Source: JAXMBN01 sp046349875 (GTDB lineage Bacteria > Planctomycetota > Planctomycetia > Pirellulales > Pirellulaceae). From it: a DNA stretch of 64,000 nt. Position numbers and translations under genes: made by a program. Location of the stretch: NCBI GenBank assembly GCA_046349875.1, contig JAXMBN010000020.1, forward strand, positions 44,329-108,328, written 5' to 3'. The notes below the pieces were generated by a model that was given only the letters and a program-made list of their open reading frames with translations, was not told the DNA's origin and ran no database searches. Shown piece by piece: positions 59,388 to 64,000 of this stretch (the first letter of the stretch is position 1; the number at the start of each line of letters is the position of its first letter).

Positions 59388-60113
59388 GTGAAATTTGATT
59401 CGATCCAGTGCGTGCTGCTCGATATCGAAGGTACGACATCGAGTATTGCGTTCGTTTACGACATCATGTTCGCCTACATTCGCGAACATCTCGATGCGTT
59501 TCTGCGCGACAAAATCGATTCTCCGGAACTCGATGCTGTCATCGCGTTGATGCGAGAGGATCTGCAGGATGCTAGCTGGTGTTCGCCATCGATCCCAACC
59601 GCCGATCGGATCGCGTTAGTGGCCTCGCAAGTTCGCCAATGGATGGACGAAGACCGCAAATTGACCGGGCTCAAGAAACTGCAAGGGATGATTTGGAAAG
59701 GTGGATTTGAGACGGGGCAGATGCGAGCCCACGTCTTTCCAGATGTCCTTCCCAACCTCCTTCGCTGGAAAGATCTTGGGCTCGAAATTCGCATCTACTC
59801 TTCGGGAAGTATCCAAGCTCAAAAATTATTCTTTGGCCATTCGGAATCGGGTAACTTACTTCCCTACTTCATATCCCATTACGATACGACGATTGGCAAC
59901 AAGCGCGAAAGCGCAAGCTACCAGCGGATTGCTGCGGATATCGGAACCGAACCCAATCGCGTGCTATTCGTCAGCGATGTTGCTGCTGAATTGGATGCGG
60001 CACGGGAAGCAGGCATGCAAGCAGTAGCTTGCTGTCGTGTTGGTAACGCTCCGCTTCCAAGCGATTACACTGGATCGCAAATTACTTCCTTCGACCAAAT
60101 CGAGATCGCGTGA
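59388..60113 (+). CDS. mtnC: Enolase-phosphatase E1
   Basis: A 241-residue HAD phosphatase that turns 2,3-diketo-5-methylthiopentyl-1-phosphate into acireductone. The HAD motifs are LLDIEGTTSSIAFVYD (catalytic Asp with an unusual Glu at DxE, normal for MtnC), IYSSGS and FVSDVAAELDAA. The start is GTG 59388. It follows mtnD by 16 bases, and the pathway order B-D-C is seen here. Confidence 0.95.
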   Translation: MKFDSIQCVLLDIEGTTSSIAFVYDIMFAYIREHLDAFLRDKIDSPELDAVIALMREDLQDASWCSPSIPTADRIALVASQVRQWMDEDRKLTGLKKLQGMIWKGGFETGQMRAHVFPDVLPNLLRWKDLGLEIRIYSSGSIQAQKLFFGHSESGNLLPYFISHYDTTIGNKRESASYQRIAADIGTEPNRVLFVSDVAAELDAAREAGMQAVACCRVGNAPLPSDYTGSQITSFDQIEIA

Positions 60114-60183
60114 GACGTCCCATGGGCGTGGGTGCATCGACGTCTTAGCTCGCGCGATTGCCCACCTACCAGGAACATCCCTC

Positions 60184-61524
60184 ATGCGTTACTCGCCTCC
60201 CTTCACTCGCCGAAACGTATTGCAAATGGCTGCGGCGACTTGCCTGACGCCCAGCCTACCTTCATGGCCGACCTTGGCCCAAGACCAGCCTAAACAAGAC
60301 CCCACCGATCTCATCCAACGTTGCCGCTTTATTGCCACCGAGCTCATGCAACCTACAGCCTCGCAAATGCAACAAGGGCTCGAACTGCATGAGGATGCCT
60401 TGGTCTTCGATGCTTATGGCTTTGCACCGCGCGCTGCTGTGGATGGTACAGCGTTCCAAGCAGCGGTCGATGCGGGTGCCACTGAAGAGGAACTCAACGA
60501 TCTTCGCGAAGAAATGATGATGACTCGGTTTGCGACCGATGCCAACGAACGCAATGAGTTCCTTCGTGCCATGCATGCTGCCGGTGTGACCGGTATCTTT
60601 CAGAATTGTGGTGAGGAAGGGAACGATCCTCTTCGCTTGATCAAACGATTGTCTCGGTTTCAACATGCCGTTGATGAGATGCAGCAAGACTTAAGCAAAG
60701 CCATTCACCCTCAACAAGTGGAAGAACGCAAGAAGCAAAAGAAGCTCTGCTTGGCATTCACCACGAATGGTGTTCCACTCCGCCAACAATGGAACAATGA
60801 ACGGGATGAGCTACGAGTCGTTAAGTACTTTCGACAGTTAGGTGTTCGTATGATGCACCTAACCTATAACCGTCGCAATCCACTCGGTGATGGTTGTGGT
60901 GAACCGAACGATGGCGGTGTGAGCGAATTTGGAAAGACGGCTATCGCTGAATTGAATCGGTTGGGAATCATTGTCGATGTGGCGCACTCTGGATGGCGCA
61001 CCAGTCGCGAAGCGGCGCAAGTATCGAAGCGTCCCGTGGTGGCAAGTCACACTACATGCGCCGGACTCTACTCACACTTTCGTGGCAAGCCTGACGAAAC
61101 CGTACGAGCGATTTGCGAGAGTGGAGGATATATCGGGATCTGTTGCATTCCCAGGTTCCTCGGCGGCAAAGGGAACATTGTCGACTTCCTCAATCATATC
61201 GACTATGCCCTCAAGACCTTTGGCGAGGACCACGTTGCGATTGGAACAGATGTCGCTTACGTATCGCAAAATGATGCTCTCGAACGAGCTAAGATCAAAC
61301 CGCGGCCTTCGGATCGAAGAGTTGATCGGACTTCCTGGGAACACCTCTGGCCCAAAGATGATTTTGCGACGTCGCAAGAAGCCACGCAAAGCCTGGCATG
61401 GACGAATTGGCCTCTCTTTACCGTCGGAATGCTCCAACGGGGTCATTCCGAAAAGACCATTCGAAAGGTCTTAGGGCTCAATGTGCTACGCGTGTGGCGC
61501 GATCACGACCAACCCTTTGGATAA
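60184..61524 (+). CDS. Exported membrane dipeptidase (peptidase family M19)
   Basis: A 446-residue protein with a twin-arginine-type signal (FTRRNVLQMAAATCLT). The M19 fold shows in LVFDAYG (usually DxHxD at this point, here Asp-Ala-Tyr), LTYNRRNPLGDGC, GIIVDVAHSGWRTS, ASHTTCAG and IGTDVAY. The first metal-site His of the usual D-x-H is replaced, so activity is uncertain. ATG 60184 fits the signal; the longer frame upstream overlaps mtnC. M19 enzymes cleave dipeptides and some cyclic substrates. Confidence 0.82.
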   Translation: MRYSPPFTRRNVLQMAAATCLTPSLPSWPTLAQDQPKQDPTDLIQRCRFIATELMQPTASQMQQGLELHEDALVFDAYGFAPRAAVDGTAFQAAVDAGATEEELNDLREEMMMTRFATDANERNEFLRAMHAAGVTGIFQNCGEEGNDPLRLIKRLSRFQHAVDEMQQDLSKAIHPQQVEERKKQKKLCLAFTTNGVPLRQQWNNERDELRVVKYFRQLGVRMMHLTYNRRNPLGDGCGEPNDGGVSEFGKTAIAELNRLGIIVDVAHSGWRTSREAAQVSKRPVVASHTTCAGLYSHFRGKPDETVRAICESGGYIGICCIPRFLGGKGNIVDFLNHIDYALKTFGEDHVAIGTDVAYVSQNDALERAKIKPRPSDRRVDRTSWEHLWPKDDFATSQEATQSLAWTNWPLFTVGMLQRGHSEKTIRKVLGLNVLRVWRDHDQPFG

Positions 61525-61534
61525 TTTGCAGGCA

Positions 61535-62368
61535 CTACCAAGGTCGCGAACTAATGACTCCTTCCGTCGGACTGCTGGCCGTGGCATATAAGCGTTTCGG
61601 AATGCGACCTGATTGGCAAGCAAGCCGTCCTGCAGCGGTGGCATGATGCATGGCCTGAGCCATCTTCACTGGATCGCGAGCATGTGCGATTGCGGTATTC
61701 AGCAGTACAGCATCTGCCCCCAGTTCAAAAGCAACCGCTACATCGCTTGCGGTACCAACGCCAGCGTCCACGATGACGGGATAGGTAGGATCGTCCGACT
61801 TCAAATACTCCAAGATGATGCGAAGATTGTTGGGGTTAAGAATCCCCTGTCCTGATCCAATCGGCGACCCCGCAGGCATGACGCTCGCCGCACCTGCATC
61901 TTTCAATCGAACCGCCATAATGGGATCATCGCTTGTATAGCAGAGCACCTGAAACCCATCTTGAACCAATCGTTTACACGCTTCCAAGGTTGCCAGTGGA
62001 TCGGGAAGTAGCGTCTTGGTATCGCCTAACACTTCCAGCTTCACCCAATCCGCACCTGGGTTTCCAAGACTCTTAAGAATTTCACGACCAAGGCGAGCTA
62101 CGCGAACCGCATCATCAGCGTTGTAACACCCTGCTGTATTCGGTAGGAGCGTATATCGATCGAGGTCGATATAGTCGAGAAGGTTCAAACCATCGCGATC
62201 GTAGAGTCGTTCGCGGCGTACTGCTACGGTCACACAATCGGTATGAGACGCTGCCAATGAATCGCGCATCAGCTCGAGCGTATCGTATTTACCAGTACCC
62301 ACAATCAATCGGCTCTTGAGTGTATGAGTGCCGATCCGCAACGGTGAATCGAGATAAGAATCTTGCAT
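61535..62368 (-). CDS. thiG: Thiazole synthase
   Basis: A 277-residue enzyme that makes the thiazole phosphate of thiamine from deoxyxylulose phosphate, dehydroglycine and ThiS thiocarboxylate. The start [20 protein letters not shown], the catalytic Lys in [10 protein letters not shown], and [32 protein letters not shown] (in parts) fit ThiG. No thiS, thiF or thiH is adjacent. It converges on the M19 dipeptidase gene with 10 bases between stops. Confidence 0.94.
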   Translation of the reverse strand: MQDSYLDSPLRIGTHTLKSRLIVGTGKYDTLELMRDSLAASHTDCVTVAVRRERLYDRDGLNLLDYIDLDRYTLLPNTAGCYNADDAVRVARLGREILKSLGNPGADWVKLEVLGDTKTLLPDPLATLEACKRLVQDGFQVLCYTSDDPIMAVRLKDAGAASVMPAGSPIGSGQGILNPNNLRIILEYLKSDDPTYPVIVDAGVGTASDVAVAFELGADAVLLNTAIAHARDPVKMAQAMHHATAAGRLACQSGRIPKRLYATASSPTEGVISSRPW

Positions 62369-62463
62369 AGTTTCAAATCGTTCGTGGGTACAACATCGAT
62401 TTGCTTCCAGACTCTCATTCGGTCGAGTCCTATAGAAGCCAAACCTTCAGTATAACGTTGAAA

Positions 62464-64000
62464 CTATTTTCGATAATTGGGGAACATACGAGGAGAAGGA
62501 ATCGGCTCTTGCTTGACAGCTCCCGGCTGGAAGGCACCCTGCGGACCCGAACCTTGTGTCGGCTCGCCAGGGCGCGGATTTGGATTCATTCCCCCACTCG
62601 CTCGGATGAGTTGCATTTTGCCGTGGTCTAAGGTCCTTGCATTGACTTCGATAAACGAAACCTCAAGCGTCAGCGGCAACTCTGAAGGTCGGGCTGCGTT
62701 GCGACGGGTGATCACACCGGGTTCGTGAGGGCTACCATAGATACGCAGGAGTTCCTGTAAACCTGCATACTGAACCTCTGGAGCAGACACTTTCAATTCT
62801 CCAGAGGACGTCATCGAATCGATGGTGACTTTACCAGAGGCAGCTAGTTCCCAGGCCTGATTGCCTGGTCCCGCCATGTTTCGATTCCAACTCAAGTCGG
62901 ATGTACTGAAGATTTTGAGTTTGTCGCAGGTCATCAATGTCTGATCGAGTACGAGGCTCTTGAGTTGATTGACATCGAGCACATCATCCCATTGGCGAAT
63001 CGGTCCATAGAGCGCTTCGATGTGATCGATGAACTCGACCTCCCCTTTGGCAAAGTTACCTTGCATGCTGCCGAGAAAGGTGAGATGAAGACAATGCAAT
63101 GGATGTGAACCGAACACGGATCCGTTTTGGCCGATCCTTCGCGACCGCAACCAACCTGGCCCAGCCCCCAACATTGTTTGTTGCTTCATGTTGAACGTTA
63201 ATTCGGGCACCGACAATCGTTCGCGAGATTTCTCAATCTGACCAGTGGGATCCGAAGATAAGGCTCGCAGGTCCACATTGTTCTTGAGAACCACCTTGTC
63301 TACTTCACTGGGTGCCATACTCGGCTGCCCCATGGCAACGGCCTGTGTCAAATGGACTTCCATCTGTTCGGCATCACCTAATATCACCCATCGATTCTCT
63401 TCATCGCTCATGAGGTCGCCCGAAATCTTAACGCCTCCAGTGACCCTTGCTACCTTTCCATCAAAGGTCATCGTGCCATTCCATTTTACCAATGGAGGAG
63501 AGATCCAAGTCATCTTGCTGGTCGCTCCTGCGGTGGCTGCAAGAAACTCTGGTGGGAGCGTGAGCGAACCAGGATGGTCCATCCATACCAATTGACTCTT
63601 CTGATTGAACCGCACTTCCGTACCTTGGAGATGTCCACTTCCAAGTCGAATCAAAGCTGGAGCACCGACGATCTGAACATCCATCATGCCGCCATCGGCC
63701 GTGTTCATCTTGAGCTTCTCGCCGGTGATGGTGAGAGGGAGCGTTGCTGAGTCGGAGATTCGATCTCGAATCATCGTCACACCTCCTTCAATCTCAAGAT
63801 CATCAATGGTGGTCGTGTCTTGTCCTACGATCACTCGCGAACGCAAAATGGGACCAGTGACACTCAAAGGAGTCGTCACAGGTCGCGGTGCCGTGTTGAG
63901 ATCCTGCACCAATCCAAGATTGCCTCCCTGCTGATACTGAGCCAGTTTTCCTGGTCCGTTGGCCGATCGCGCGACTTCAGGTGAAAGAGGATTCTGAGCG
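62464..64000 (-). CDS. OstA/LptA-like beta-repeat protein, N-terminal end outside the window
   Basis: At least 512 codons in an open frame running off the window edge, so this is the C-terminal part. The sequence is a series of short beta strands with motifs such as MTFDGKVARVTGGVKISG, KWNGTMTFDGKV and HGKMQLIRASGGM, recalling the beta-taco (LptA/OstA) repeats of lipopolysaccharide transport. No signal peptide is visible because the start is outside. It ends in a Pro/Gly-rich tail. Assignment to LPS transport is inference; a general cell-envelope beta protein is equally possible. Confidence 0.55.
   Translation of the reverse strand, partial: AQNPLSPEVARSANGPGKLAQYQQGGNLGLVQDLNTAPRPVTTPLSVTGPILRSRVIVGQDTTTIDDLEIEGGVTMIRDRISDSATLPLTITGEKLKMNTADGGMMDVQIVGAPALIRLGSGHLQGTEVRFNQKSQLVWMDHPGSLTLPPEFLAATAGATSKMTWISPPLVKWNGTMTFDGKVARVTGGVKISGDLMSDEENRWVILGDAEQMEVHLTQAVAMGQPSMAPSEVDKVVLKNNVDLRALSSDPTGQIEKSRERLSVPELTFNMKQQTMLGAGPGWLRSRRIGQNGSVFGSHPLHCLHLTFLGSMQGNFAKGEVEFIDHIEALYGPIRQWDDVLDVNQLKSLVLDQTLMTCDKLKIFSTSDLSWNRNMAGPGNQAWELAASGKVTIDSMTSSGELKVSAPEVQYAGLQELLRIYGSPHEPGVITRRNAARPSELPLTLEVSFIEVNARTLDHGKMQLIRASGGMNPNPRPGEPTQGSGPQGAFQPGAVKQEPIPSPRMFPNYRK

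Overview
The window looks like a chromosomal segment of a planctomycete, probably of the Pirellula/Rhodopirellula type. The evidence is the family mix: a DUF1501 protein, a DUF1080 protein, a secreted HExxH protein joined to a LecA-like domain, a zinc-ribbon membrane protein, methenyl-tetrahydromethanopterin cyclohydrolase (Mch), and many small GC-lipobox lipoproteins. GC content looks close to 50-53 %. Codon use looks even along the window. I see no rRNA, tRNA, CRISPR array, insertion sequence, integrase or phage module. Most of the window is housekeeping and accessory metabolism.

Layout. 0-9.8 kb: the end of a TadC-type secretion gene, a lipoprotein, then four consecutive genes broken by one-base indels (sugar-nucleotide epimerase, Ser/Thr kinase-ATPase, zinc-ribbon membrane protein, TerC-like protein), then an intact GspF/PilC-like gene. 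9.8-15 kb: a PhnP-like metallohydrolase and four exported proteins (beta-propeller, HExxH protein, GH5-like glycosidase, lipoprotein). 15-18 kb: the nitrogen-sensing pair glnB-glnD on the minus strand. 18.3-23 kb: PduO-type adenosyltransferase, Nudix hydrolase, mnmA, epmA, csrA. 23-25.4 kb: a UvrD/PcrA helicase whose C-terminal Tudor-like tail has slipped out of frame. 25.6-34.5 kb: DUF1501 protein, dksA-like/lspA, thrC, dapB, DUF1080, a small cytochrome c, and a dihydroorotase homologue without its metal ligands. 34.5-40 kb: an exported peptidase-like protein, a degenerate histidine-kinase-type ATPase, a class V aminotransferase and mch. 40-44 kb: the glycerol operon glpK-glpD-glpF. 44.3-51.7 kb: a tripartite RND efflux system. 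51.9-57.1 kb: an unknown membrane protein, deoC, ftsY, an ABC-F ATPase. 57.5-60.1 kb: methionine-salvage genes mtnB, mtnD, mtnC around a small membrane protein. The end holds an M19 dipeptidase, thiG and a partial OstA/LptA-like protein.

How the genes work together. GlnD modifies GlnB, which keeps its Tyr51. GlpF, GlpK and GlpD take glycerol to dihydroxyacetone phosphate. MtnB, MtnC and MtnD are three consecutive steps from methylthioribulose-1-phosphate to the keto acid of methionine. The lipid-anchored adaptor, RND pump and TolC-like protein form one export machine. dapB and thrC are both aspartate-family genes.

A striking property of the sequence is that frameshifts sit in clusters (1.7-8.5, 23.0-23.3, 40.1-40.9 and 51.43-51.48 kb), often in short homopolymers, while the broken proteins stay recognisable right to their ends. 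Sequence error is the simplest explanation. The biologically more interesting points are the predicted pseudo-enzymes (dihydroorotase-like, histidine-kinase-like), a csrA leader whose Shine-Dalgarno is itself a CsrA-type site, and several unassigned conserved-looking proteins. I found no convincing new defence, mobile or RNA-guided system.
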